DNA of 46,009 nucleotides from Alphaproteobacteria bacterium. Its GTDB lineage: Bacteria; Pseudomonadota; Alphaproteobacteria; Sphingomonadales; Sphingomonadaceae. The position numbers were made by a program, and so were the translations under genes. The notes beneath the pieces were generated by a model. That model did no database searches. It had not been told where the DNA came from and saw only the letters and a program-made list of their open reading frames with translations. Below, in pieces: positions 7,692 through 17,255 of this stretch (position 1 is the stretch's first letter; the number at the start of each line of letters is the position of its first letter). The stretch lies in the NCBI GenBank assembly GCA_018970445.1, contig JAGWWF010000026.1, forward strand, positions 1-46,009. The letters run 5' to 3'.

Positions 7692-8683
7692 GCATCAATC
7701 AACTTCTCGATCAGGTCGCCGCGCTTCGTGAAGAGGCGGCGATCGAGCCCGACCCGGTGCACACTGGCCCGGTGACCAAGGAAACCCAGATCATCGCCAT
7801 TTATGGCAAGGGCGGTTCGGGCAAGAGCTTCGCGCTCGCCAACCTGTCCTACATGATGGCGCAGCAGGGCAAGCGGGTGCTGCTGATCGGCTGCGATCCC
7901 AAGAGCGACACCACCAGCCTGCTGTTTGGCGGCAAGGCGACGCCGACGATCATCGAGACCAGCTCGAAGAAGAAGCTTTCGGGCGAGGAGCTGACCATCG
8001 AGGATGTGTGCTTCCAGCGCGACGGCGTGTTCGCCATGGAACTGGGCGGCCCGGAAGTGGGTCGCGGCTGCGGTGGCCGCGGCATCATCCATGGCTTTGA
8101 AACCATCGAGAAGCTGGGCTTCCACGATTGGGGCTTTGATTATGTGCTGCTCGATTTCCTGGGCGACGTGGTGTGCGGCGGCTTTGGCCTGCCGATCGCC
8201 CGCGACATGTGCCAGAAGGTGATCGTGGTCGGTTCCAACGATCTGCAGTCGCTGTATGTCGCCAACAATGTCTGCAAGGCGGTGGAATATTTCCGCAAGA
8301 TGGGCGGCAATGTCGGCGTGGCCGGCATCCTGATCAACAAGGATGATGGTTCGGGCGAAGCCCAGGCCTTTGCCAAGGCGGTGGGCATCCCGGTGCTGGT
8401 CAGCATCCCGGCGCACGAGGATATCCGCAAGAAGTCGGCGAATTACCAGATCATCGGCACGCACGAGAGCCAGTGGGGCCCGCTGTTTGCCGAACTGGCC
8501 GATGCCGTGGAAAACGCCCCGCCGGTGCGCCCGACCCCGCTGGATCAGGATGGCCTGCTGGGCCTGTTCAAGCCGGAAGACACGGGCGGCAACTTCACCC
8601 TGAAGCCGGCCAGCCAGGCCGACATGCGCGGCGGCGTCTATGAGACCAAGCCCAGCCTGGAAGTGGTGTACGACCATGTCTGA
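7688..8683 (+). CDS. bchX: Chlorophyllide a reductase iron protein BchX
   Basis: BchX is the ATP-dependent, NifH-like electron donor of chlorophyllide a reductase (COR), which reduces ring B to make the bacteriochlorin. The 331-residue protein has the P-loop GKGGSGKS (residues 40-47). The two [4Fe-4S] ligands appear as Cys128 in EVGRGCGGRG and Cys163 in DVVCGGFG. Their 35-residue spacing equals that of NifH. Switch motifs GCDPKSD and LLDFLGD are present. The first ~25 codons share the unusual codon choice of the end of bchC. It overlaps bchC by four bases and bchY by eight, which implies one polycistronic message. Confidence 0.95.
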   Translation: MSINQLLDQVAALREEAAIEPDPVHTGPVTKETQIIAIYGKGGSGKSFALANLSYMMAQQGKRVLLIGCDPKSDTTSLLFGGKATPTIIETSSKKKLSGEELTIEDVCFQRDGVFAMELGGPEVGRGCGGRGIIHGFETIEKLGFHDWGFDYVLLDFLGDVVCGGFGLPIARDMCQKVIVVGSNDLQSLYVANNVCKAVEYFRKMGGNVGVAGILINKDDGSGEAQAFAKAVGIPVLVSIPAHEDIRKKSANYQIIGTHESQWGPLFAELADAVENAPPVRPTPLDQDGLLGLFKPEDTGGNFTLKPASQADMRGGVYETKPSLEVVYDHV

Positions 8684-10175
8684 GGATCTGGCGATTCCCC
8701 CCGCAGACGGGGCCGGCTGCCACGCCGGTGCCGACACGATGCGCGATGCCGCCGCCAAGGCCGGCAAGTCCGAGGTGCTCGATCGCTATGCGGCCGATTA
8801 TCCCAAGGGCCCGCATGATCAGCCGCAATCCATGTGCCCGGCCTTTGGCTCGTTGCGCGTTGGCCTGCGCATGCGCCGCACCGCCACCATCCTGTCCGGC
8901 TCGGCCTGCTGCGTCTATGGCCTCACCTTCACCTCGCACTTCTACGGGGCGCGGCGCACGGTGGGCTATGTGCCGTTCAATTCCGAAACCCTGGTCACCG
9001 GCAAGCTGTTCGAGGATATCCGCGAGGCCGTGCACGACATGGCCGATCCGGAAAAATACGACACGATCGTGGTGACCAACCTGTGCGTGCCCACCGCATC
9101 GGGCGTGCCGCTGCAGCTGTTGCCCGACACGATCAACGGCGTGCGCATCATCGGCATCGACGTGCCGGGCTTTGGCGTGCCCACCCACGCCGAAGCCAAG
9201 GACGTGCTGGCCGGCGCCATGCTGAAATATGCGCGCGAGGAAATCATGGCCGGGCCGGTCGCCGCCCCGGCGGTGATGCCCGACAAGCCGACCGTTACGC
9301 TGCTGGGCGAGATGTTCCCGGCCGATCCGGTGGGCATTGCCATGCTGCTGGAACCGCTGGGCCTCACCACCGGCCCGGTGGTGCCCACCCGCGAATGGCG
9401 CGAGCTCTATGCCGCGCTGGCCTCGCCGGTGGTGGCCTGCATCCACCCCTTCTACACCGCGGCCGTGCGCGAATTCGAAGCCGCCGGCCGCACCATGGTC
9501 GGCTCCGCCCCGGTGGGCCGCGATGGCACGGCGGCCTGGCTTGCCGCCATCGGCGATGCCTTCGGCCTGTCGGCCGACACGGTGGCCGCCGCGCAGAACA
9601 AGTGGCTGCCGGCCATTGCGGGCGCGCTGGCGGGCACGCCGATCAAGGGCCGCATCACGGTTTCGGGCTATGAGGGTTCGGAACTGCTGGTGGCGCGCCT
9701 GCTGATCGAATCGGGCGCCGATGTGCCCTATGTCGGCACCGCCTGCCCGCGCACCAGATGGTCTGATCCCGATCGCGAATGGCTGGAAGCGCGCGGCACC
9801 CGCATCCAGTATCGCGCCAGCCTGGAACAGGACATTGCCGCGGTGGAGGAGTTCGGCCCCGATCTGTCGATCGGCACCACGCCCGTGGTGCAGCACGCCA
9901 AGACGCGCGCCATCCCCGGCCTCTATTTCACCAACCTCATCTCGGCCCGGCCGCTGATGGGCCCGGCCGGTGCTGGCAGCCTGGCCACCGTGATCAACGG
10001 TGCGCTGCGCAACAAGGGCCGGTTCGACATGATGAAGGGCTTCTTCAACGGGGTTGGCGAAGGCCATGCCGCCGGCATCTGGGAAGATGTTCCGCAGGAC
10101 CGCCCGGAATTCAAGAAGAAGTTTGCCGGCAAGATGATCGCCGCCGCCAAGGCGAGCGAAGCGATCGGGAACTGA
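8676..10175 (+). CDS. bchY: Chlorophyllide a reductase subunit BchY
   Basis: BchY is the NifD-like subunit of the COR catalytic protein (BchY2BchZ2). The 499-residue sequence shows the expected cluster cysteines: Cys54 in QSMCPAFGSLRVG, the SGSACCVYGL pair near residues 78-79, and TNLCVPTASGVPL. Family motifs GTACPRTRWSDPDREWLEAR and IGTTPVVQHAKT are present toward the end. The ATG at 8676 lies within the end of bchX. The gene is followed after three bases by bchZ. Codon use is typical of the host (CTG and GCC rich). Confidence 0.95.
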   Translation: MSEDLAIPPADGAGCHAGADTMRDAAAKAGKSEVLDRYAADYPKGPHDQPQSMCPAFGSLRVGLRMRRTATILSGSACCVYGLTFTSHFYGARRTVGYVPFNSETLVTGKLFEDIREAVHDMADPEKYDTIVVTNLCVPTASGVPLQLLPDTINGVRIIGIDVPGFGVPTHAEAKDVLAGAMLKYAREEIMAGPVAAPAVMPDKPTVTLLGEMFPADPVGIAMLLEPLGLTTGPVVPTREWRELYAALASPVVACIHPFYTAAVREFEAAGRTMVGSAPVGRDGTAAWLAAIGDAFGLSADTVAAAQNKWLPAIAGALAGTPIKGRITVSGYEGSELLVARLLIESGADVPYVGTACPRTRWSDPDREWLEARGTRIQYRASLEQDIAAVEEFGPDLSIGTTPVVQHAKTRAIPGLYFTNLISARPLMGPAGAGSLATVINGALRNKGRFDMMKGFFNGVGEGHAAGIWEDVPQDRPEFKKKFAGKMIAAAKASEAIGN

Positions 10176-10178
10176 ACC

Positions 10179-11627
10179 ATGCTCGTTTTGGATCATGATC
10201 GGGCCGGCGGCTATTGGGGTGCCGTCTACAGCTTCACCTCGGTGAAGGGGTTGCAGGTAGTGATCGACGGCCCGGTGGGCTGCGAGAATCTGCCCGTCAC
10301 TTCGGTGCTGCACTATACCGATGGCCTGCCGCCGCACGAACTGCCCATCGTCGTCACCGGCCTGGCCGAAGAGGAACTGGGCAAGACCGGTACCGAAGGC
10401 GCCATGAAGCGGGCGTGGAAGACGCTTGATCCGGCGCTGCCGTCGGTGGTGGTCACTGGCTCCATCGCCGAAATGATCGGCGGCGGCGTGACGCCGGAAG
10501 GCACCAGCATCGTGCGCTTCCTGCCGCGCACCATCGATGAAGACCAGTGGCAATCGGCCGACCGGGCGCTGACCTGGCTGTGGAAGGAGTTCGGCCCCAA
10601 GAAGATGCCGGCCCCCAAGCTGCGCAAGGAGGGCGAGAAGCCGCTCGTCAACATCATCGGGCCGCAATATGGCACCTTCAACATGCCATCCGATCTGGCG
10701 GAAATCCGCCGCCTGATCGAAGGCATCGGGTGCGAGGTGAACATGGTGTTCCCGCTGGGCACCCATCTGGCCGACATCCGCCGGCTGGCCGATGCCTCGG
10801 TCAACGTGTGCATGTACCGCGAATGGGGCCGCAACCTGTGCGAAACGCTGGAACGGCCCTATCTGCAGGCGCCGATCGGCCTGGCCAGCACCACGGCCTT
10901 CCTGGAAAAGCTGGGCGAGCTGACCGGCGTTGATCCGCAACCGTTCATCGGACGCGAAAAGCACACCACGCTGAAGCCGCTGTGGGATCTGTGGCGGTCG
11001 GTGACGCAGGATTTCTTTGCCACCGCCAGCTTCGGCATCGTGGCGACGGAAACCTACACGCGCGGCATGAAGGTGTTCCTGGAAGAGGACATGGGCATGC
11101 CCTGCGTGTTCGCCTTCCAGCGCAATGCCGGCGTGAAGCCCGACAATGAAGCGGTGCGCGAGGCGATTCGCACCACCAGCCCGCTGATGGTGTTCGGCAG
11201 CTACAACGAGCGCCTGTACATGGCCGAAACCAACAGCCGGGCGATCTATCTCAACGCCAGCTTCCCCGGTGCCGCCATCCGCCGCCACACCGGCACGCCG
11301 TTCATGGGCTATGCCGGCTGCACCTGGATGATGCAGGAGGTGTGCAACGCCTTGTTCGACGCGCTGTTCTTCATCCTGCCGCTGTCCACCCAGATGGACA
11401 GGGCCGATGCCACCCCGTCGCGCCTGCTGGAAGCGGTGATCTGGGAAGACGCGGCGCGTTCCGAGCTGGACCGCATGGTGGAAAAGGAACCGGTGCTGGT
11501 GCGCATTTCGGCGGCCAAGCGGCTGCGCGATGCGGCCGAGCGGGCGGCCCGCGACGCTGGCGAGAAACAGGTGACACTGGATCGGCTGCACGCTGCGGCC
11601 CGGCTTTATGAAAGCCAGGCGGCATGA
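10179..11627 (+). CDS. bchZ: Chlorophyllide a reductase subunit BchZ
   Basis: BchZ is the NifK-like partner of BchY and completes the COR catalytic core. The 482-residue protein begins [17 protein letters not shown] and carries Cys35 in [20 protein letters not shown], matching the family's cluster region. The C-terminal part holds [20 protein letters not shown] and the conserved [21 protein letters not shown], a segment shared with protochlorophyllide reductase subunit BchB. It starts directly after bchY and ends 185 bases before pufB. Readthrough into puf is possible, because no terminator was seen after its stop. Confidence 0.95.
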   Translation: MLVLDHDRAGGYWGAVYSFTSVKGLQVVIDGPVGCENLPVTSVLHYTDGLPPHELPIVVTGLAEEELGKTGTEGAMKRAWKTLDPALPSVVVTGSIAEMIGGGVTPEGTSIVRFLPRTIDEDQWQSADRALTWLWKEFGPKKMPAPKLRKEGEKPLVNIIGPQYGTFNMPSDLAEIRRLIEGIGCEVNMVFPLGTHLADIRRLADASVNVCMYREWGRNLCETLERPYLQAPIGLASTTAFLEKLGELTGVDPQPFIGREKHTTLKPLWDLWRSVTQDFFATASFGIVATETYTRGMKVFLEEDMGMPCVFAFQRNAGVKPDNEAVREAIRTTSPLMVFGSYNERLYMAETNSRAIYLNASFPGAAIRRHTGTPFMGYAGCTWMMQEVCNALFDALFFILPLSTQMDRADATPSRLLEAVIWEDAARSELDRMVEKEPVLVRISAAKRLRDAAERAARDAGEKQVTLDRLHAAARLYESQAA

Positions 11628-11703
11628 GCTGTGATTTCCCTCTTTTCATATGGTTACAAAATTGCCATGAGGGATATTGGAGGAATTTGGCTTGACGGAT
11701 GCG

Positions 11704-11721
11704 TGTCCAGAGAGCTTGACA
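11704..11721. promoter_or_regulatory. PpsR/CrtJ-type operator upstream of pufB
   Basis: TGTCCAGAGAGCTTGACA fits TGT-N12-ACA and is 16/18 identical to the crtD-crtF site. Its 3' end contains TTGACA (11716-11721), which could serve as a -35 element. A weak -10 candidate, ATCCTA, follows after 17 bases (11739-11744). An operator overlapping the -35 box is a classic arrangement for PpsR repression. The operator lies about 90 bases before pufB, so the puf genes likely have their own oxygen-repressed promoter as well as any readthrough from bchZ. Confidence 0.75.
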
Positions 11722-11812
11722 GTCTTTGCGGTGGAATCATCCTACGCCGCGAAGCCGCCGGTCGGGCGGGGCCAGATTGGCTCCGTGCGGCGGAACCATC
11801 GGAGGAAAAGGC

Positions 11813-12043
11813 ATGAGTGACAACAAGATTGGTCCGGGTACCTACCTGACCGACGCCGAAGCGAAGGAGTTCCACCGGGGCTTCGTCGTCTCGATGGCGT
11901 TCTTCGTGATCGTGGCTGTGATTGCCCACTGGCTGGTTTGGGTGTGGCGCCCGTGGTTTGGTTCCAAGCGCCCGTATGCGGCCGTGGAAATCCACCAGAT
12001 CCAGCAGGCCGACGCCGCCAGCGTCGCTGCGCCCCGCGCTTAA
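11813..12043 (+). CDS. pufB: Light-harvesting complex 1 beta subunit PufB
   Basis: The 76-residue polypeptide has the LH1 beta layout: a polar N-terminus with [17 protein letters not shown], one membrane helix, and the bacteriochlorophyll-ligating histidine in [14 protein letters not shown]. The start is set by GGAGG nine bases before the ATG at 11813. The C-terminus continues about 27 residues past the conserved RPWF, which is a long tail for this family. The polypeptide pairs with PufA around the reaction centre. It lies downstream of a PpsR-type site and 12 bases before pufA. Confidence 0.95.
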   Translation: MSDNKIGPGTYLTDAEAKEFHRGFVVSMAFFVIVAVIAHWLVWVWRPWFGSKRPYAAVEIHQIQQADAASVAAPRA

Positions 12044-12055
12044 GGAGCAACGACA

Positions 12056-12235
12056 ATGTGGAAGATCTGGCAGACCTTCAACCCGCAGCGCATCTGCACT
12101 GCTCTGGCTGTGTTCCTGTTCACGCTGGCCATCCTGATCCACTTCATCCTGCTCAGCACCGACCGCTACAACTGGCTGGACGGCGCCGAGCCGAAGTCGG
12201 CAGCGGCCGTTTCGGAAGCGTCGCAGGCCGCCTGA
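12056..12235 (+). CDS. pufA: Light-harvesting complex 1 alpha subunit PufA
   Basis: This short gene encodes 59 residues. It begins [20 protein letters not shown], typical of LH1 alpha, and carries the BChl-binding histidine in the membrane helix motif [11 protein letters not shown], followed by YNWLDG at the periplasmic side. The C-terminal tail (about 15 residues rich in Ala, Ser and Glu) is less conserved. A ribosome binding site, AAGGAGCAACGAC, precedes the ATG. Two hairpins follow before pufL, as in other puf operons, where they stabilise the pufBA message. Confidence 0.96.
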   Translation: MWKIWQTFNPQRICTALAVFLFTLAILIHFILLSTDRYNWLDGAEPKSAAAVSEASQAA

Positions 12236-12249
12236 CATCCGTCAGGCTG

Positions 12250-12306
12250 CCGGGACGTTCCCGGTCAAGCGCGCGATGGGCGGGCCGGTTCCGCCGCCCG
12301 CCCATC
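12250..12306 (+). promoter_or_regulatory. pufA-pufL intercistronic hairpins (mRNA segment stabilisers)
   Basis: Two inverted repeats follow pufA. The first is CCGGGA (12250-12255) and TCCCGG (12259-12264) around a 3-base loop. The second is stronger: GATGGGCGGGC (12275-12285) and GCCCGCCCATC (12296-12306), eleven exact pairs. No T-run follows, so these are unlikely to be full terminators. In purple bacteria, hairpins at this place protect the 5' pufBA segment from decay, giving an excess of antenna over reaction-centre protein. The same role is inferred here. Confidence 0.8.
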
Positions 12307-12372
12307 CGCACCCTTGCAACGGGCCCAAGCTGCTGATCCTGGTGATCCGCGGCGATATGGGGGAGGTGCGCC

Positions 12373-13197
12373 ATGGCAGTGTTGAGTTTTGAACGCAAAT
12401 ATCGAGTTCGAGGGGGCACGCTGATTGGCGGTGATCTCTTCGATTTCTGGATTGGTCCTTTCTACGTCGGGTTCTTCGGGGTCACGACGATCTTCTTCGC
12501 TGCGCTGGGTACGGCACTGATCCTGTACGGAGCCGCCATCGGCCCGACCTGGAATCCGTGGCTGATCAACATCGCGCCGCCCGACATTTCCTATGGTCTG
12601 AAACTTGCTCCGCTGAAGGAAGGCGGGCTGTGGCAGATCATCACCATCTGCGCGATCGGCGCCTTTGGCAGCTGGGCGCTGCGCGAGGTGGAAATCTGCC
12701 GCAAGCTCGGCATCGGCTATCATGTGCCGGCCGCCTTCGGCATGGCGATCTTCGCCTATGTCACGCTGGTGGTGTTCCGGCCGCTGCTGATGGGGGCCTG
12801 GGGCTATGGTTTCCCCTATGGCATCTTCCCGCACCTCGACTGGGTGTCGAACACCGGCTACCAATATCTCCACTTCCACTACAACCCGGCCCACATGCTG
12901 GCGGTGAGCTTCTTCTTCACCACCACGCTGGCGCTCGGCCTGCACGGCGCGCTCGTGCTGTCGGCGGTGAACCCGGCCAAGGGTGAAGCGGTGAAATCGC
13001 CGGAGTATGAAGACACGTTCTTCCGCGATCTGATCGGCTATTCGGTCGGCACGCTGGGCATCCACCGCGTTGGCCTGCTGCTGGCGATGAATGCCGGTTT
13101 CTGGAGCGCGGTGTGCATCATCATCTCGGGTCCCTTCTGGTCGCGTGGCTGGCCGGAATGGTGGACCTGGTGGCTCAACCTGCCGATCTGGCGTTGA
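12373..13197 (+). CDS. pufL: Photosynthetic reaction centre L subunit
   Basis: The 274-residue membrane protein matches RC L chains of purple bacteria throughout: [23 protein letters not shown] at the start (two parts), five hydrophobic helices, and the pigment and iron ligand histidines in [19 protein letters not shown] and [10 protein letters not shown]. It carries the special-pair and quinone environment with PufM in the inner membrane. A strong site, GGGGGAGG, precedes the ATG. It is co-transcribed with pufM, which follows after 15 bases. Confidence 0.97.
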   Translation: MAVLSFERKYRVRGGTLIGGDLFDFWIGPFYVGFFGVTTIFFAALGTALILYGAAIGPTWNPWLINIAPPDISYGLKLAPLKEGGLWQIITICAIGAFGSWALREVEICRKLGIGYHVPAAFGMAIFAYVTLVVFRPLLMGAWGYGFPYGIFPHLDWVSNTGYQYLHFHYNPAHMLAVSFFFTTTLALGLHGALVLSAVNPAKGEAVKSPEYEDTFFRDLIGYSVGTLGIHRVGLLLAMNAGFWSAVCIIISGPFWSRGWPEWWTWWLNLPIWR

Positions 13198-13212
13198 GGA
13201 CGGACACGCACC

Positions 13213-14184
13213 ATGGCTTATCAGAACATCTTCACGCAGGTTCAGCTCCGCGGTGAGCTGGAAGCCGGCGTCCCGCTTGGTCCGCACAACGACCAGCGCA
13301 TCGGTCCGTTCGGCACGTCGTGGCTGATGGGCAAGCTGGGCGGTGCCCAGATTGGCCCGGTCTACCTCGGCACGCTGGGCGTCGCTTCGCTGCTGTGCGG
13401 CTTCATCGCCATCGAGATCATGGGCCTGAACATGCTGGCCTCGGTCAACTGGGATCCCGTCCAGTTCGTCCGCCAGCTGTTCTGGCTCAGCCTTGAACCG
13501 CCGTCGGCCAAATATGGCTTCACCTTCAACGTGCCGCTGGCCGAAGGTGGCTGGTGGATCGCGGCGGGTGGCTTCCTCACCGCCTCCATCCTGCTATGGT
13601 GGGCCCGCACCTATGTCCGCGCCCGGGAACTGGGCATGGGCAGCCATGTCGCCTGGGCCTTTGCCTCGGCGATCTGGCTCTATCTGGTGCTCGGCTTCAT
13701 CCGCCCGATGATGATGGGCAGCTGGGCCGAAGCGGTGCCGTTCGGCATCTTCCCGCACCTCGACTGGACGGCGGCCTTCTCCATCCGCTACGGCAACCTG
13801 TTCTACAACCCGTTCCACGCGCTCAGCATCGTCTTCCTCTATGGCTCGACCCTGCTGTTCGCCATGCACGGCGCCACCATCCTGGCCGTCGGCCGCTATG
13901 GCGGCGAACGCGAAATCGAGCAGATCACCGATCGCGGCACCGCATCGGAACGCGCGGCGCTGTTCTGGCGCTGGACCATGGGGTGGAACGCCACCATGGA
14001 ATCCATCCACCGTTGGGCCTGGTGGTTCGCGGTGCTGACCACCCTCACCGGTGGTATCGGCATCCTGCTCACCGGCACCGTTGTCGACAACTGGTATCTG
14101 TGGGCCGTGCAGCACGGGTTCGCGCTGGAATATCCCGCCACCGGTGTCGTTGATCCCGCCACTCTTCCGGGAGCGCCGCAATGA
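13213..14184 (+). CDS. pufM: Photosynthetic reaction centre M subunit
   Basis: The 323-residue protein has the RC M pattern: [17 protein letters not shown] at the start, [20 protein letters not shown], the ligand-bearing [20 protein letters not shown], and [11 protein letters not shown] near the non-haem iron site. Its C-terminal extension past the last helix ([16 protein letters not shown]) is typical of M chains that bind a cytochrome subunit, which agrees with the adjoining pufC. The stop overlaps the pufC start by four bases. Confidence 0.97.
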   Translation: MAYQNIFTQVQLRGELEAGVPLGPHNDQRIGPFGTSWLMGKLGGAQIGPVYLGTLGVASLLCGFIAIEIMGLNMLASVNWDPVQFVRQLFWLSLEPPSAKYGFTFNVPLAEGGWWIAAGGFLTASILLWWARTYVRARELGMGSHVAWAFASAIWLYLVLGFIRPMMMGSWAEAVPFGIFPHLDWTAAFSIRYGNLFYNPFHALSIVFLYGSTLLFAMHGATILAVGRYGGEREIEQITDRGTASERAALFWRWTMGWNATMESIHRWAWWFAVLTTLTGGIGILLTGTVVDNWYLWAVQHGFALEYPATGVVDPATLPGAPQ

Positions 14185-15305
14185 ACAGGCTGAACAAGCT
14201 GGTTGCCATCGCCCTGCCGGCCCTGCTGCTGGCCGGTTGCGAACTGGGCACGAAGGAACAGGAACAGGTCGGCTATCGCGGCACCGCGATGGTGCAGATC
14301 AACGATCCGGACTCCAAGGCCAAGGTGGGCGAAATCCCCGCCCCGCCCTATGAACTGACCGCCGAAATGGTGGCCGGTGACAAGGCCGGCACCGCCTACG
14401 AGAATGTCCAGGTGCTGGGCGACACCTCGGTGGACGAGTTCAACTATCTGATGCAGGCCATGACGACATGGATTGCACCCGATGGTTCGGCCATCAAGGA
14501 TGCCGGCTGCACCTATTGCCACAATCCGGAAAACATGGCCTCGGACGAGAAATACACCAAGGTCGTGGCGCGCAAGATGCTGCAGATGACGCGCACCATC
14601 AACGCCAACTGGAAGCCGCACTTCGGCAACCAGGACAATGGCGGCGTCACCTGCTGGACCTGCCACCGCGGCAATCCGGTGCCGGTGAACAACTGGTCCA
14701 CCGCCGTGCCCGAACCCGGCAACATCACCGGCAACAAGCGCGGCGGCAACACGCCGGCGGCTTCGGTGGCCTATGCCAGCCTGAATTATGATCCGTTCAC
14801 GGATTATCTGGCCGGCAAGGAGAGCATCCGCGTTGGCGGCAAGGCCTTCCCGACGGCGGCCAGCAACGCCTCCATCCAGTCCACCGAAAAAACCTATGGC
14901 CTGATGATGCACATGAGCCAGGGCCTGGGCGTGAACTGCACCTATTGCCACAACTCCAACAATTTCGCGAAGTGGGAGGACAGCCGGCCCCAGCGTGTCA
15001 ACGCCTGGTACGGCATCCGCATGGTGCGGGACATCAATAACAACTACATCACCGCGCTGGGCGATGTGTGGCCCCAGAACGGCGCCGGCCCCTATGGCAA
15101 CCGCCGTGGCCCGCATGGCGATCCGCTCAAGGTCAACTGCGCCACCTGCCACCAGGGCGTGAACAAGCCGCTGGGCGGATACAAGATGCTGAAGGATTAT
15201 CCGGCGCTCAAGGGCAGCACCCCGGCTCCGGCCGTGGCGGCGGCTCCGGCCCCGGCCCCGGCCGAAACCGCTGCGGCCGCAGCGGTGGTCAAGCCGGCGG
15301 CCTGA
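14181..15305 (+). CDS. pufC: Reaction centre tetrahaem cytochrome c subunit
   Basis: PufC is the periplasmic cytochrome that re-reduces the special pair. The 374-residue protein starts with a lipoprotein signal sequence whose lipobox LLAGC predicts lipid anchoring. Four CxxCH motifs are visible: CTYCH, CWTCH, CTYCH and CATCH, so all four haems should be bound. The C-terminus is a short Ala/Pro-rich tail beyond the last haem. Translational coupling to pufM (ATGA overlap) and a terminator 26 bases downstream mark it as the last gene of the operon. Confidence 0.96.
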   Translation: MNRLNKLVAIALPALLLAGCELGTKEQEQVGYRGTAMVQINDPDSKAKVGEIPAPPYELTAEMVAGDKAGTAYENVQVLGDTSVDEFNYLMQAMTTWIAPDGSAIKDAGCTYCHNPENMASDEKYTKVVARKMLQMTRTINANWKPHFGNQDNGGVTCWTCHRGNPVPVNNWSTAVPEPGNITGNKRGGNTPAASVAYASLNYDPFTDYLAGKESIRVGGKAFPTAASNASIQSTEKTYGLMMHMSQGLGVNCTYCHNSNNFAKWEDSRPQRVNAWYGIRMVRDINNNYITALGDVWPQNGAGPYGNRRGPHGDPLKVNCATCHQGVNKPLGGYKMLKDYPALKGSTPAPAVAAAPAPAPAETAAAAAVVKPAA

Positions 15306-15330
15306 TCCGCCTTCCCAGCAAGGGGACAAG

Positions 15331-15361
15331 GGCCCGGCAGTTCGCGCTGCCGGGCCTTTTT
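15331..15361 (+). terminator. Rho-independent terminator after pufC
   Basis: A perfect 10-base-pair stem, GGCCCGGCAG with CTGCCGGGCC (15331-15340 and 15347-15356), encloses TTCGCG and is followed by five T. It is the strongest terminator candidate in the window and closes the crtF-bch-puf transcription direction. Confidence 0.92.
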
Positions 15362-15469
15362 CCTGTCTGGCCCCTGCTGTCGCACCCATTATTCCCAGCT
15401 TGGCCGCGCTGGCCGGCATGATAGCGTCTCCCCGTCGCCCGCAACGCCGGGCCGCATGGGGAGGATGAC

Positions 15470-17197
15470 ATGGCCGACCGCCTGGATGTGCTGATTGTCG
15501 GGGCCGGCTTTTCCGGCATGTACATGGCGCTGAAGGCGCGCGAGCAGGGCCTGTCGCATCAGGTGATCGAGGCCGGCAGCGGCGTGGGCGGCACCTGGTA
15601 CTGGAACCGCTATCCCGGTGCCCGTGTCGACATCCAGAGCCTGGAATACAGCTTCGGCTTTGACGAACGGCTGGAACAGGAATGGCGCTGGACCGAACGC
15701 TATGCGCCGCAGGCCGAGCTGCTCGCCTATGCCAACCATGTCGCCGACCGGTTTGATCTGCGCCCCGCCATCCGTTTCAACACCCGTGTCACCGCCGCCC
15801 ACTGGGATGCCGCCGTCGATGGCTGGACCGTCACGCTTGACAGCGGCGACGTGATCGCCGCCCGCTTTGTCGTGCTTGCCACCGGCTGCCTGTCGGTGCC
15901 CACCGATGTCACCTTCCCCGGCATCGAGGCCTACACCGGCGCAATCTACCGCACGTCGCGCTGGCCGCATGACGGCGTGGATTTCAGCGGCCAGCGGGTG
16001 GGCATCATCGGCACCGGATCATCGGCCATCCAGTCGATCCCGATCATCGCCCAGACTGCCGCCCACCTCACCGTGTTCCAGCGCACGCCCAATTATTCGA
16101 TGCCGGCGCACAATGGCCCGATCCCGGAGGCCGACTGGCAGGAATGGCTGGCCTCCCCCCGCGCCTATCGTGCGCGCAGCCGCGCCACGGTCGGCGGCTT
16201 CTGGAACGAGGCGCGGGAGGATGCGATTGCCATCCACACCCCGCCAGAGGAGATCAGCGCCGAGCTGGAACGGCGCTGGGCCTGGGGTGGCTTCCGCATC
16301 CTGTCCGGCTTTGCCGATCAGGGCATTGATCCGGCCGCCAACAAGATCATCGCCGATTTCGTGGCGGCCAAGATCCGCGAACAGGTGCAGGACCCGAAGG
16401 TGGCTGATCTGCTGACGCCCAGGGATCACCCGTTCGGCACCAAGCGCCCCTGCGTCGACACCGGCTATTACGCCACCTACAACCGCGAAAATGTCAGCCT
16501 GGTCGATCTCCGGTCTGATCCGCTGGAGCAGTTCACCGCCACCGGCATCAAGACGGCGCACAACAGCTTCGAGTTCGATGCCGTGGTGCTGGCCACCGGC
16601 TTTGACGCCATGACCGGCGCCATCGAACGCATCGACATCCGCGGCGTGAACGGAGAGACGATCAAGGAGCATTGGGCGGCCGGGCCGGAAACCTATCTGG
16701 GCCTGATGGTGGCCGGATTCCCCAATCTGTTCATGATCACCGGCCCGGGCAGCCCCAGCGTGCTGACCAACATGATCCACAGCATCGAACAGCATGTCGA
16801 ATTTGTCGCCAGCATCATCGCCGATCTGAACGCCAACCAGGCCGGACGCATCGAGGCGACGCGCGAGGCGGAGCAACTGTGGACCGACCACTGCGACCAG
16901 ACCGCCGCCATGACCCTGCTGCCCCAGGCCAACAGCTGGTACATGGGCGCCAATGTGCCCGGCAAGCCGCGCCGGTTCATGGCCTATGCCGGCGGTCTGC
17001 ACACCTATACCGATATCTGCAATGCGGTGCGCGACAAGGGCTGGGAAGGCTTCCGCATCGCGCGGGGCGACCAGCTGCTGCGCGACAGCGCCACCTTCAC
17101 CTCATACCCGCCGCCGCCGGAGAATATGGCCCCGCACCTGCTGGAGATGGCGACGGGCCGGGTGATGGCCTGGATGCAGGAACATGGGCGGGTTTGA
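15470..17197 (+). CDS. Flavin-containing monooxygenase, Baeyer-Villiger type
   Basis: The 575-residue protein has the two dinucleotide-binding motifs of class B flavoprotein monooxygenases: GAGFSG (residues 11-16) for FAD and GIIGTGSSAIQ for NADPH. Other family motifs are GGTWYWNRYPGARVDI and RTPNYSMPAHNG. Baeyer-Villiger enzymes oxidise ketones to esters or lactones. The fingerprint between the two domains reads YTGAIYRTSRWP, where the usual histidine is arginine, so the substrate and reaction type should not be assumed. It starts after the puf terminator with GGGGAGG before the ATG and appears to be an independent unit. A link to photosynthesis is not supported. Confidence 0.85.
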   Translation: MADRLDVLIVGAGFSGMYMALKAREQGLSHQVIEAGSGVGGTWYWNRYPGARVDIQSLEYSFGFDERLEQEWRWTERYAPQAELLAYANHVADRFDLRPAIRFNTRVTAAHWDAAVDGWTVTLDSGDVIAARFVVLATGCLSVPTDVTFPGIEAYTGAIYRTSRWPHDGVDFSGQRVGIIGTGSSAIQSIPIIAQTAAHLTVFQRTPNYSMPAHNGPIPEADWQEWLASPRAYRARSRATVGGFWNEAREDAIAIHTPPEEISAELERRWAWGGFRILSGFADQGIDPAANKIIADFVAAKIREQVQDPKVADLLTPRDHPFGTKRPCVDTGYYATYNRENVSLVDLRSDPLEQFTATGIKTAHNSFEFDAVVLATGFDAMTGAIERIDIRGVNGETIKEHWAAGPETYLGLMVAGFPNLFMITGPGSPSVLTNMIHSIEQHVEFVASIIADLNANQAGRIEATREAEQLWTDHCDQTAAMTLLPQANSWYMGANVPGKPRRFMAYAGGLHTYTDICNAVRDKGWEGFRIARGDQLLRDSATFTSYPPPPENMAPHLLEMATGRVMAWMQEHGRV

Positions 17198-17255
17198 GGA
17201 AGACAGGCCTTCGCCGTGGACGTGATCCGGGGCGAAGGCAGATTTTCCCTGTTGT

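Noticed and set aside
8595-11591. A very long leftward open frame antisense to bchX-bchY-bchZ
   Set aside because: The frame mirrors well-supported bch genes on the other strand. Its translation is rich in His, Gln, Arg and Ala, typical of an antisense shadow in GC-rich DNA, and shows no family motif.
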